From positions 1 to 17,850 of the forward strand of contig CANFNN010000023.1 of the NCBI GenBank assembly GCA_947448095.1: a stretch of DNA of 17,850 nucleotides, read 5' to 3'. The notes beneath the pieces are model-generated. The model had not been told where the DNA came from. It did no database searches and worked only from the letters and a program-made list of their open reading frames with translations. This document shows, piece after piece, positions 5,295-12,665 of this stretch. How positions within the stretch are numbered: position 1 is the stretch's first letter; each line of letters starts with the position of its first letter. A program made the position numbers and the translations under genes. Origin of the DNA: Bacteriovoracaceae bacterium. Its GTDB lineage: Bacteria; Bdellovibrionota; Bacteriovoracia; Bacteriovoracales; Bacteriovoracaceae.

Positions 5295-6465
5295 ACAATG
5301 AAAACGAAAGCTCTTGCAGTTTTTTTAGCCGCTCTTGAACCATAGGTGCTTCAAGACCCTTAGGAAAGTAGCGCAGATTTGCTTTTCCATGATCAGTCTC
5401 ATTCATCAGCATCACATGCTCTTCAAAAGAAAGTTTCCCCACCCAGACTGATTTTAAATCCTGTTGATAAAATTGTAAGTGATAAAGCAGCTGAACCATT
5501 CCGTGCAAATACAATAGCTCTTTAGTAAAGGCCATTCCTCCTTCAAGAGGAACTCCTCTAAAAACTCTGAGTGCTAATTTAAATGCATCTAGTGCTTCCA
5601 TATCGTGATGGCGCAAAAATGCATACACATCCTGAACGTTTGATCCTTTTTCGGCCATGGTCGTAGCGAGATGGCGAAGCATGACTTTACTCCAGCGCTC
5701 CTGAGTCATGCAGCCCGTGATCAGCTCTGTGAGGACGGCCAGTCCTTCTTGCAGAAAGGTGGTTCTAGGCGCCCAAGTCCCAAGCCAAGGTTGCTCCGTC
5801 TGAGCTGCTCCGTTTAGAGACGTTCCCAAATGCACCCATCCCTCATGCACTAAAAAAATATCCAGTGCTTGGGTGGAATAAGTTTTATAGGGATTAAGCT
5901 TCAAGACTTTTCTTCCTGCCGATGAATCTGAAAGAAGCGACGTAGAGGCCTTAACGTCCACCTCACTGCCCGGAAAAGAATTTTGCAGTCTGGTTCTCAA
6001 ATAACTTAAGGCCTCTTCACCTTTAAGGTTTTTTTCACCCATGGTGGGAACACAAAATTCAGGAATCTTTTCTAAAAAAGTTTGAAAATTATCGTCATGG
6101 GCCAAGTGGTGAGAAGTCCCATACAGCCTCGTGCAGTGATCATAGAAAAAAACGTTATCAAAGTTTTCCATCATCGAAAGTAGCGTGTGATAGTCCTCAA
6201 GCCGGTGCGTGAAAACTTCTTTCATGGATTGAGAGATCTCAGCTTTTTCCAGATTAATTAAGAACTGGTCCATCGCCAGACGTTTAGATTTCACGTTCAC
6301 GCCAAAAGGCACTGTCACGTCTTCGAGTTCATTAATAAAAGTCGAGTGTTGCGGAAAAATTTGGGTTAATTCTTTTAAGGGGTAACGGGGATGCCCTAGG
6401 AAACTTAGATCCTTGGCAATGTCCTTCAATTGAGCCGAAAGCTCAAGAATTTGGGTGTTACTCAT
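5275..6465 (-). CDS. QEGLA-motif (DUF1704 / MATCAP-like) putative metallopeptidase
   Basis: A 396-residue protein with the two family hallmarks: HEGWVH (207-212, an HExxxH zinc motif) and QEGLA (239-243). The family is annotated in bacteria as a flavohemoglobin expression-modulating QEGLA protein (DUF1704); eukaryotic relatives (MATCAP) are tyrosine carboxypeptidases acting on tubulin. H207 and H212 as zinc ligands, E208 as catalytic base and E240 as third ligand are inferred from the family. No signal peptide is seen, so it is cytoplasmic. Its neighbour across a 20-base tail overlap is a truncated hemoglobin, echoing the globin link in the family name. No Shine-Dalgarno precedes the ATG. Confidence 0.88.
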   Translation of the reverse strand: MSNTQILELSAQLKDIAKDLSFLGHPRYPLKELTQIFPQHSTFINELEDVTVPFGVNVKSKRLAMDQFLINLEKAEISQSMKEVFTHRLEDYHTLLSMMENFDNVFFYDHCTRLYGTSHHLAHDDNFQTFLEKIPEFCVPTMGEKNLKGEEALSYLRTRLQNSFPGSEVDVKASTSLLSDSSAGRKVLKLNPYKTYSTQALDIFLVHEGWVHLGTSLNGAAQTEQPWLGTWAPRTTFLQEGLAVLTELITGCMTQERWSKVMLRHLATTMAEKGSNVQDVYAFLRHHDMEALDAFKLALRVFRGVPLEGGMAFTKELLYLHGMVQLLYHLQFYQQDLKSVWVGKLSFEEHVMLMNETDHGKANLRYFPKGLEAPMVQERLKKLQELSFSLFNQGFL

Positions 6466-6495
6466 AAATATTCTATCGGTAAGAAAATGATGGAA

Positions 6496-6521
6496 TTGAC
6501 ACTTAAAACACTCGCTATAAT
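6496..6521 (+). promoter_or_regulatory. Promoter placing transcription start at the ATG (leaderless candidate)
   Basis: A perfect TATAAT (6516-6521) ends 6 bases before the ATG at 6528, so the predicted start is at or next to the A of the start codon. A perfect TTGACA (6496-6501) lies upstream, but the spacer is only 14 bases. A weaker hexamer GAATTG (6493-6498) gives 17. No ribosome-binding sequence separates the -10 from the ATG. Confidence 0.55.
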
Positions 6522-6527
6522 GAAATC

Positions 6528-7631
6528 ATGAAAACACTTTTAGTTTGTCTCTTATTCTCACTCAATACTTACGCCCATTACGGTAAACCTGAACTCGTAG
6601 CAAGGTACTCTGGTATTGACGCCTTTAATGCGCCCGATGATTTAACTTGCTACACCTCGGAGCCGCAGCCGACAAAAGAGGGTGTCTTCTTAGGTTGCAC
6701 TAACGGTGAAGGCGCGTCCCAAATGATCAGGTGGAGTCCAGAGTTTGAGGTGATCAGTACGAGTGAGGAAAATCTTTTTTCTCATCCTAAGGAAGTGGAA
6801 GGAAAAATCAGTTGGTATGAATACAGTGAAACGGGTGCGCGAAATCTTTTTGAGTATCAAGATCAAAAACTCAACATGACCAACTTGAAAAATCTCGGTC
6901 CCGCCTTTGCCATGGTTGATTCATTTACCGCCATAAAAAATCAGGCCTATATTTATCGCCTTCAAGACGAAACCAAGACCCTTCAAAGTTGGAAAAATCA
7001 TACGGTGACTTCACTTTATACAGAAAGTATCGCTCATATCTTTCCTCCCATTTCTTCACAGGAAGGAAATTTTGTCGTGAAAGTCAGACGTGAGAGCACT
7101 GATGAAAAATCCCCCGATGAACTCATGATTTGGGACGGAGCTTTTCATAGCATTCTTAAAGACCATGACAGTGACCCAACATCGTTAGTGAAAGCCTTTC
7201 GGCATCAGTATGCCCTTGATGGAGATGCCGTTGCACTGGTTGTGACTGATGCGCGAGGTGAGGCCTTAGTGATTTTACAAAAAGGGAAGATGACTGAAGT
7301 GGCGCGCGTGGGTGTGGAGCTATCTGGTTTTGATTATTTTTCTCCCAAAATGCGCGGAGGGGTATTAGTTTTTCGCGGAGTCGATAACGAAAAACGAAAA
7401 GCACTTTGGGTTTATGAAAGGGGCGTTTTAAAGCGGCTTCTGACCCAAGGGGACGTAGTGAAAACTGATAAGGGTCTGGCGCGCGTGGATTATCAAAATG
7501 TGGATGCCGTGTTATTCGGAGCTCCGGGAATTGGACCAGAAGGTGAAGTTTATCAACAGGCGACACTAACCGATATTGATTCTCCTTTAACGCTTCTCGG
7601 TATAGGGCTGATTAAGTTTTTAAAAGAGTAG
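6528..7631 (+). CDS. Exported protein of unknown function, beta-propeller-like
   Basis: A 367-residue protein with a signal peptide (MKTLLVCLLFSLNTYA, cleavage before HYGKPE). No family is recognised with confidence. The mature protein is a succession of short strands and turns, including segments of the type GDAVALVVTDARGEALVILQ and LVFRGVDNEKRKALWVYERG, which recall WD40/NxxGxxxF-style propeller blades (a displayed value followed by a readout). There are two Cys early in the mature chain (near residues 41 and 57), a possible disulfide. There is no Shine-Dalgarno, and the promoter suggests a leaderless mRNA. It is divergent from the QEGLA gene across 62 bases; the next gene has its own promoter-like sequence. 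Confidence 0.8.
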   Translation: MKTLLVCLLFSLNTYAHYGKPELVARYSGIDAFNAPDDLTCYTSEPQPTKEGVFLGCTNGEGASQMIRWSPEFEVISTSEENLFSHPKEVEGKISWYEYSETGARNLFEYQDQKLNMTNLKNLGPAFAMVDSFTAIKNQAYIYRLQDETKTLQSWKNHTVTSLYTESIAHIFPPISSQEGNFVVKVRRESTDEKSPDELMIWDGAFHSILKDHDSDPTSLVKAFRHQYALDGDAVALVVTDARGEALVILQKGKMTEVARVGVELSGFDYFSPKMRGGVLVFRGVDNEKRKALWVYERGVLKRLLTQGDVVKTDKGLARVDYQNVDAVLFGAPGIGPEGEVYQQATLTDIDSPLTLLGIGLIKFLKE

Positions 7632-7655
7632 TTTTTGCCCGTTTCAGCATAAATT

Positions 7656-7683
7656 TTGTGCCACCAGCAGAGTGTTTTAAAAT
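7656..7683 (+). promoter_or_regulatory. Sigma-70-like promoter upstream of the hydrolase/peptidase operon
   Basis: TTGTGC (7656-7661), a 16-base spacer and TAAAAT (7678-7683) lie just before the AAAGG ribosome-binding site and the ATG at 7702. Both hexamers are partial matches, so this is a moderate call. Confidence 0.4.
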
Positions 7684-7701
7684 GAAAAGAAAAGGTCTCT
7701 C

Positions 7702-8544
7702 ATGAAAATGCTTATGCTCTTTGTTGCAGTTCTCTTCACCACTACCAACATGCAGGCATCATGCAAACTTCCGGTGAACAAAAAAATCATTATTGGCTGT
7801 ACCTTCAAATGTGATTTTTTTACTCGCTCGCGCCTAAAAGCTGCGGGCGCTCGTTTAGGATACCGGGTAAAAATTATTAATCTTGGTCAGAATAAAGACG
7901 TAACTGAATCTCTGGCTTCAGTTGATTCCGTGTTGATTCCTGGTGGGGCGGATATTCATCCCAAATTTTATCTCAAAAATGTGACCGATGAGCTGCGTGA
8001 ATATACTCAAAATAATCTAGCCTTGGTGAAATTGACTGAAGAGGGCAAGAAGAGAGATCTTTTTGAGTACACTCTTTTAAAGTTGTTTTTAAACCCTGCT
8101 TCTCATTATGAAAAACTGCCTCTTCTCGGTATTTGCCGAGGCATGCAGATGATGTCTGTGGCCCAAGGAATTCCGCTCTATCTTGATATTAAAACTGAAC
8201 TTGGGATTCCTAATCGCCAAGGGAAGTTTGACCAAATTCACATCACTGAAACAGACAGCTTAATGAGTTCACTTTACGGGGACAAAAAGTTCTCTGGTCT
8301 TGAGTTACATCATCAAGGTCTAAGAGTTGATTATTATGAAAACCATAAAAATGACTTTCCGAACGTGAATGTCAGCTCCTTTTCAAACGATGGAAAAATT
8401 GCAGAATCGATTGAGTTCAAAGGCATGACCGCGTTGGGTGTTCAGTATCACCCAGAGAAGTCGCTTCCAGGAACAACTTTTCCTGTCTATAAATGGTTTT
8501 TGACCAAGGCCTGTGAATACAAGAATTCTAAGGATCACCAATGA
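7702..8544 (+). CDS. Exported class I glutamine-amidotransferase-like (peptidase C26 / PuuD-type) hydrolase
   Basis: A 280-residue protein of the gamma-glutamyl hydrolase type. Family signatures are LIPGGADIHPKFY (78-90), the nucleophile elbow GICRGMQMM (143-151, Cys145) and GVQYHPE (246-252, His250 and Glu252), giving a complete Cys-His-Glu triad. Known relatives (PuuD, folate gamma-glutamyl hydrolase) cleave gamma-glutamyl amide bonds and are usually cytoplasmic in bacteria. Here the N-terminus MKMLMLFVAVLFTTTNMQA is a signal peptide, so the enzyme is predicted to act in the periplasm or outside. Its substrate may be a gamma-glutamyl peptide, but that is inference. AAAGG precedes the ATG. 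The stop codon overlaps the next gene's start (ATGA), so the two form an operon. Confidence 0.9.
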   Translation: MKMLMLFVAVLFTTTNMQASCKLPVNKKIIIGCTFKCDFFTRSRLKAAGARLGYRVKIINLGQNKDVTESLASVDSVLIPGGADIHPKFYLKNVTDELREYTQNNLALVKLTEEGKKRDLFEYTLLKLFLNPASHYEKLPLLGICRGMQMMSVAQGIPLYLDIKTELGIPNRQGKFDQIHITETDSLMSSLYGDKKFSGLELHHQGLRVDYYENHKNDFPNVNVSSFSNDGKIAESIEFKGMTALGVQYHPEKSLPGTTFPVYKWFLTKACEYKNSKDHQ

Positions 8545-9890
8545 AAAAAATATTGCTCGCTTCGGCACTTCTCTCTACAAGCGCTTTTGCGAACCTTCAT
8601 TTATCTCCGCCTGACTTTGATTCAAGTTATGGGCGAGCAGTCTTTGTTGATTTTAAAACGGCCCAGTATGACATTACCTATGATGTGTTGAGCGAGATCA
8701 CGACGGTGAAATCAAAAATTACTTTTGAAGCGAAAACTCAAGGCAAGCCTCTTTTTGATCTTGTTCCTAATCCTGATTTAATCAAGCTCGATGGGCAAAA
8801 AATAAAACAACACATGATCTCATTTCCTGGAGGAGTTTCAAAACTTCGCCAATTGTCTTCAGATGTTGCCCCTGGAATGCATACACTAGAGATTGAAAAT
8901 ATTATTGATACTAATGTCACTTACAATTCTAATTTTGGAAACGTCTCGAGTGCTTTTTGGATTAGAGATTTAAAAGATCGCTTATTCCTTGAGCAGTATA
9001 TCCCTTCCAATTTTGAATATGATCAATACCAAATGACTTTCAACGTGAGCGTTGAAGGGGTAGATGAGGCCAATCAAGAATTTTTCACGAACGGAAAACT
9101 GACAAAACTTTCTCCTGTAAAATGGAAGATCGAGTTCCCAGAATATTTTACTGTTTCTTGTCCTTTTTATCACATGAGCCCCACGGGACTGCTTAAGCGA
9201 TTGGATTTTAGCTATACATCAATTTCAGGCCGTGAAATTCCCATGACGGTTTATTCGCCTTATAAAAGGCGCACAAATAAATTCAAGCCAGAAGCAATTA
9301 GGGTGATGACGGAACTAGAAAAAGATTATGGCCCTTGGGCACATCCATCGTTTGTGGCCTACGGCACTTGGCGTGGAGCGGGAGGCATGGAGCATTCCGG
9401 TGCGACTGCTACTTCTTTTGGAGCACTTGATCACGAAATGCTTCATTCTTATTTCGCTAAAGGTGTCATGCCGGCAAATGGAAATAGTGGATGGATTGAT
9501 GAGGCGATTGCAAGTTGGAGAGATAAAGGCTACCAGAGAAATCCCACAACTGGATTTATGGGAAGTAATCTCGGTGGTCAGTCTGTTTATAAAAGAAATA
9601 CCGATAAGCGTGCCTATGCTTTAGGCAATGCCTTTATGGCGTACCTTGACTATAGACTGCAAGACATGGGTGGCCTCAAAGCTTTTTTGCGAGGCTATTT
9701 TCAAACTTATAAGCACCAAGTAATTACTGAGCAGCACTTTAAGAACAACCTGGAATTCTTTTCAGGTCTTAATTTAGACGAAGAATTTAATACCTATATC
9801 TGGGGTCAAAACGTGGGCAATGACCACTTATTGGAAGAAAGCCCGCATCACTCTGAGCTATCCAAAGAACAACTTCAATCCATTCTATAA
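8541..9890 (+). CDS. Exported M1-family zinc aminopeptidase-like protein
   Basis: A 449-residue protein with a signal peptide (MKKILLASALLSTSAFA). The zinc site is complete: HEMLH (298-302) followed 18 residues later by Glu321 in GWIDEAIASW, the exact HExxH-x18-E spacing of the M1 family. GGMEH (281-285) stands where M1 enzymes have GAMEN, with His in place of Asn. The first 230 residues are strand-rich, as in the M1 N-terminal saddle domain. The protein is much shorter than PepN-type enzymes and seems to lack the large C-terminal helical domain, ending after a short helical tail. It probably releases N-terminal residues from peptides in the periplasm or outside the cell. The start overlaps the upstream hydrolase stop by 4 bases. 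Confidence 0.88.
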   Translation: MKKILLASALLSTSAFANLHLSPPDFDSSYGRAVFVDFKTAQYDITYDVLSEITTVKSKITFEAKTQGKPLFDLVPNPDLIKLDGQKIKQHMISFPGGVSKLRQLSSDVAPGMHTLEIENIIDTNVTYNSNFGNVSSAFWIRDLKDRLFLEQYIPSNFEYDQYQMTFNVSVEGVDEANQEFFTNGKLTKLSPVKWKIEFPEYFTVSCPFYHMSPTGLLKRLDFSYTSISGREIPMTVYSPYKRRTNKFKPEAIRVMTELEKDYGPWAHPSFVAYGTWRGAGGMEHSGATATSFGALDHEMLHSYFAKGVMPANGNSGWIDEAIASWRDKGYQRNPTTGFMGSNLGGQSVYKRNTDKRAYALGNAFMAYLDYRLQDMGGLKAFLRGYFQTYKHQVITEQHFKNNLEFFSGLNLDEEFNTYIWGQNVGNDHLLEESPHHSELSKEQLQSIL

Positions 9891-9939
9891 TCCGATCTTG
9901 GCGATAGAGAAAACTTGCCAACTTCGTGACTTCTAAAGC

Positions 9940-9968
9940 AAGGGACCATTAGGGTCCCTTCTTTATTT
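9940..9968. terminator. Terminator after the peptidase gene, at the tail of the convergent GNAT gene
   Basis: AAGGGACC (9940-9947) and GGTCCCTT (9953-9960) form a perfect 8-bp stem around the loop ATTAG, followed by CTTTATTTTA on the plus strand. It lies directly against the stop codon (9963-9965) of the leftward acetyltransferase gene and may also end that transcript, though its minus-strand T tract is poor. Confidence 0.85.
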
Positions 9969-10577
9969 TATTTGAAAATTATTAATTATGGGCAGAGACG
10001 GCATCAATAGGGATTTAAGCTCTTTTAGGTCTACGTCCTTCATATCCATATAAAGCTGAACAAAATCCATCGCCGTTGAATCCGTGCGCGTGGGACCTAT
10101 TTTATGAATCAATTTTATAATCGCTTCATTTTGAGGTAAAAAGGAAAAGGAGAGGCGCTCTATATTTCGCTCACTCGCCGCTAACACAATCAAACTCATG
10201 AGCAAAGTTCCAAGCCCTAGACGGTGATATTCATCGATGATGGTAATGGCGATTTCAGCTTCTATAGGGTCAATCAAAGACCGAACCATACGGGCAATCG
10301 CAATACCTCGGTTAGGAGTTTGCTGCTCTTCCATCCCAATTGCATAGTGATTCCACCCATCAACATTCGTGAGGTATTCCAACTCGTCAGGCGAGAACTC
10401 TTTTTTACTGCCGAGGAATCGGTAGCGAATCGATTCAGTGGAAAGATCTTTAATACTGCGAGAAATCTGGTCCTTGTTGGCAGGCAACACGGGCCCAATA
10501 CGAATCTTGTACTGGTTTCTCCAGAAAAGATCGGCTTTAAAGCTTGGATTGAAAAAAAGATCGGACGGATTGTTCAT
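9963..10577 (-). CDS. GNAT-family N-acetyltransferase
   Basis: A 204-residue cytoplasmic protein. The acetyl-CoA binding motif A is visible as AEIAITIIDEYHRLGLG (107-123), with the R-x-x-G-x-G loop as R118/R119 L G L G (119-123). It is followed by a helix and the ERNIERLSFSFLPQN strand (136-150). The N-terminal part, with LSTESIRYRFLG (45-56) and a D-x-x-x-H-x-A-I segment (73-80), resembles the GNAT domain of Pat-type protein lysine acetyltransferases; the substrate is not identified. No Shine-Dalgarno precedes the ATG, while a -10-like TATACT ends 7 bases upstream, suggesting leaderless expression. Confidence 0.87.
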   Translation of the reverse strand: MNNPSDLFFNPSFKADLFWRNQYKIRIGPVLPANKDQISRSIKDLSTESIRYRFLGSKKEFSPDELEYLTNVDGWNHYAIGMEEQQTPNRGIAIARMVRSLIDPIEAEIAITIIDEYHRLGLGTLLMSLIVLAASERNIERLSFSFLPQNEAIIKLIHKIGPTRTDSTAMDFVQLYMDMKDVDLKELKSLLMPSLPIINNFQIK

Positions 10578-10584
10578 GGCCAGC

Positions 10585-10614
10585 AGTATACACGCAAAAG
10601 CCTAAAGATGTTAC
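10585..10614 (-). promoter_or_regulatory. Promoter of the GNAT gene (leaderless candidate)
   Basis: Minus strand: GTAACA (10614-10609), an 18-base spacer and TATACT (10590-10585). Exactly 7 bases then separate it from the ATG at 10577. The predicted start falls on the start codon, and the intervening bases contain no ribosome-binding sequence. Confidence 0.5.
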
Positions 10615-10661
10615 TGGGGCCAGATTGTTTAAGAAATCTTGTGTTAATCACCCTAAAGGGC

Positions 10662-10712
10662 AAAAAAAAAGGTGATTTATTTTTCAAAAAGAATGAAAAA
10701 TAAACCACCTTT
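10662..10712 (-). terminator. Long-stem terminator of ycaO
   Basis: Arms 10668-10686 and 10694-10712 pair over 19 bp with a 7-base loop. The single mispair (A10675 opposite C10705 on the plus strand) becomes a U-G wobble in minus-strand RNA, so the hairpin is fully paired only in the ycaO transcript. The nine A at 10662-10670 give the U tract. It starts 15 bases past the ycaO stop codon. Confidence 0.93.
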
Positions 10713-10726
10713 ATAATCATGTTTAA

Positions 10727-12481
10727 CTATTTATCACGATTCCATACATATTTTGCATCTTGAAGTTTTTGATAACTAGTGATTAGCTTCTGGTGCATTT
10801 CAAAGCCAGAAAGATTGATGTCTGATTCATGAAGACCATCAAATTTTTCAAACCCATTGATGATTCGTTGAGATTTTTCCATCAGCTCTTTTCCGTACAT
10901 GCGCTCAACCGTAGGAAGAAAATCCTTCTCATTAAGGTTGTCGTCCATTTCAATTTGTAAAAGAGTGTTTAAGCAAAGATAGAAAAGCTTTCTTTCTTGT
11001 TTTAGGGGCGCGAAATGCAAACACCATTCTGCACCGGCCTTGGCCGACTCAAAGTTTTTCGCTGCAAAAGCGAGCATAGTTTTGAATTCACCCATTCTTA
11101 AATCCGCCCAGTAGGTTCCTGCATCAGGAATCACTCCGATGGCGTGAGTAACTAAAAGCATATCGTCAAAACCTTTATTATCTAGCTTCGTGTGAAGCTC
11201 CATCAAATCATCAGCTGAGAGCTCGTGAGCTGTTAGTATTTCTGAGCGCACATCATAACCGGCATTGTTGTTATCCCATGCCAAATCTTCAGGCTGATAA
11301 ATTTCCGACATACCAGGAACGTGGATACGACACCCATAAACTCCCAAATGTTCGAAATCCATCACGTAGACATCTTTTTCGATTTTTTTGAAAATATCAA
11401 TCAGGGCATTGTACTCGCTTTGAGTGGTGTTTTCGCCAAAATTCCAGTCACTGAATTCATGGTCAGCTGTTTCTTTAAAAAAGTTCCAGTGAATGAGACC
11501 GTTAGAATCAATAAAATGCGCTTCGAGATTTAAATTATCTTTCACATCTTCTAACTCAAAGCTTGGGGGAGAAAACACATTCAACTGATCTAATCGTCTT
11601 CCTTGCAGAAGTTCAGTTAAGGTTCTTTCTAAGGCCACTTGGAATTTCGGGTGAGCGCCGAATGAAGCAAAGGCAGTTCCTTCCGAAGGATTGAGGAGAG
11701 TCACGTTGATGACTGGGAATTTTCCACCCAACGAGGCATCTTTACAAATGATCGGGTAGCCATGAGATTCAAGCTCTGCGATCGCTTCCACGACTTTCGG
11801 GTAACGGTTCAGCACTTCCTGAGGAATGGTTGGAAGAGAGAGGCCTTCAGATAAGATTTGATTTTTTACTGAACGCTCAAAAATTTCAGACAACGCCTGA
11901 ACTCTTGCTTCAGTGATAGTGTTACCTGCTGACATACCATTTGAAACATAAAGATTCCCAATAATGTTCATGGGGATGAATGAAGTCTTGTTATTGATGA
12001 TATTAGTGTAAGGAAGAGCACAGATTCCGCGCTCTAAATTTCCTGAGTTGGTATCTACGAGTTGAGCGGCCGTAAGTTCTCGTGCCGGATCATACCAGTC
12101 CCAAAGAGCTTCATTCATTAGGCCTTCAGGCATTTCTTCATTAGTAATGGCAAACCATTTTTCATTGGGATAATGAACAAACTCAGACTTCGCAATTTTT
12201 TCGCCCAAATAAAAGTCTGCGAAAAAATAGTTACAATTGAGTCGTTCAAAAAATTCACCCAAAGCTGAGGCCAGGGCTGCATCTTTAGTCAGGCCTTTTC
12301 CATTGGTAAAAAGATAGGGACAAAAGCGGTCTCTGATATGAACCGACCAAACGTTAGGGACTGGATTCAGCCAAGAAGCTTCTTCCACATCAAATCCCCA
12401 ATCTAGTAGCTTATTTTTTAAACGCGAAATCGTTTCTTCTAAAGGCGCGTCTTTTCCTAAAATCATGGTTTTTTGAGTCAT
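10727..12481 (-). CDS. ycaO: YcaO, accessory factor for ribosomal protein S12 methylthiolation
   Basis: A 584-residue protein that I recognise as the long E. coli-type YcaO. Near-verbatim shared segments include EEASWLNPVPNVWSVHIRD, KAALASALGEFFERL-like (here KDAALASALGEFFERL), PMNIIGNLYVSNGMSAGNT, DASLGG, FASFGAHP and EHLGVYGCRIHVPGMS. The YcaO domain uses ATP to activate amide backbones; E. coli YcaO assists RimO in methylthiolating S12, though its exact reaction is unsettled. The C-terminal third carries the TPR-like extension of this subtype. The start at 12481 (MTQKTMILGKDAPLEE) is preferred over an upstream ATG at 12523, because AAAGGAAG lies just before it and it matches the E. coli start. 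No rimO is nearby. A strong terminator follows. Confidence 0.96.
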   Translation of the reverse strand: MTQKTMILGKDAPLEETISRLKNKLLDWGFDVEEASWLNPVPNVWSVHIRDRFCPYLFTNGKGLTKDAALASALGEFFERLNCNYFFADFYLGEKIAKSEFVHYPNEKWFAITNEEMPEGLMNEALWDWYDPARELTAAQLVDTNSGNLERGICALPYTNIINNKTSFIPMNIIGNLYVSNGMSAGNTITEARVQALSEIFERSVKNQILSEGLSLPTIPQEVLNRYPKVVEAIAELESHGYPIICKDASLGGKFPVINVTLLNPSEGTAFASFGAHPKFQVALERTLTELLQGRRLDQLNVFSPPSFELEDVKDNLNLEAHFIDSNGLIHWNFFKETADHEFSDWNFGENTTQSEYNALIDIFKKIEKDVYVMDFEHLGVYGCRIHVPGMSEIYQPEDLAWDNNNAGYDVRSEILTAHELSADDLMELHTKLDNKGFDDMLLVTHAIGVIPDAGTYWADLRMGEFKTMLAFAAKNFESAKAGAEWCLHFAPLKQERKLFYLCLNTLLQIEMDDNLNEKDFLPTVERMYGKELMEKSQRIINGFEKFDGLHESDINLSGFEMHQKLITSYQKLQDAKYVWNRDK

Positions 12482-12511
12482 ATAGCTTCCTTTGTGGTCT
12501 TTATACGGCGG

Positions 12512-12542
12512 GTTATATCTCACGAATAGCAGGGAAGGACAA
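12512..12542 (-). promoter_or_regulatory. Possible ycaO promoter
   Basis: Minus strand: TTGTCC (12542-12537), a 19-base spacer and TATAAC (12517-12512), followed about 30 bases later by the preferred ATG. The hexamers are fair but the spacer is long, so this is tentative. It also supports the start at 12481, since the alternative ATG at 12523 would lie upstream of this -10. Confidence 0.35.
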
Positions 12543-12553
12543 GATTTTGCCCC

Positions 12554-12582
12554 TAGAAATCAATACTCACCCCCTATATAAT
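12554..12582 (+). promoter_or_regulatory. Promoter of the RRM gene
   Basis: TAGAAA (12554-12559), a 17-base spacer and a perfect TATAAT (12577-12582). The predicted start near 12589 gives a leader of about 77 bases ending in a strong AGGAGG ribosome-binding site (12651-12656). Confidence 0.55.
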
Positions 12583-12665
12583 TTGATGATCACACGAACC
12601 ATTCAGTGGTCGGCAATAGTCGGCCTCTTTTTGAGGGTTTCGTCCGTCGTAGGAGGGCGGTTTTT

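Noticed and set aside
7156..7566. Minus-strand open frame of 136 codons
   Set aside because: It lies wholly inside the exported protein gene 6528-7631, has no ribosome-binding site, and gives a basic, low-complexity product typical of a shadow frame.
7702..7770. Lipoprotein reading of the amidotransferase-like hydrolase (Cys21)
   Set aside because: The residues before the Cys (M-Q-A-S) are a poor lipobox, so an ordinary signal peptide is more likely.
10224..10703. Plus-strand open frame of 159 codons over the GNAT gene and its upstream region
   Set aside because: It is antisense to a clear GNAT domain, and its end runs through the ycaO terminator hairpin, giving a Lys/Phe-rich tail. No start signal was seen.
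12482..12523. Upstream ATG adding 14 residues to YcaO
   Set aside because: The internal ATG at 12481 has the better ribosome-binding site and matches the E. coli YcaO start. The upstream ATG lies before the likely -10.
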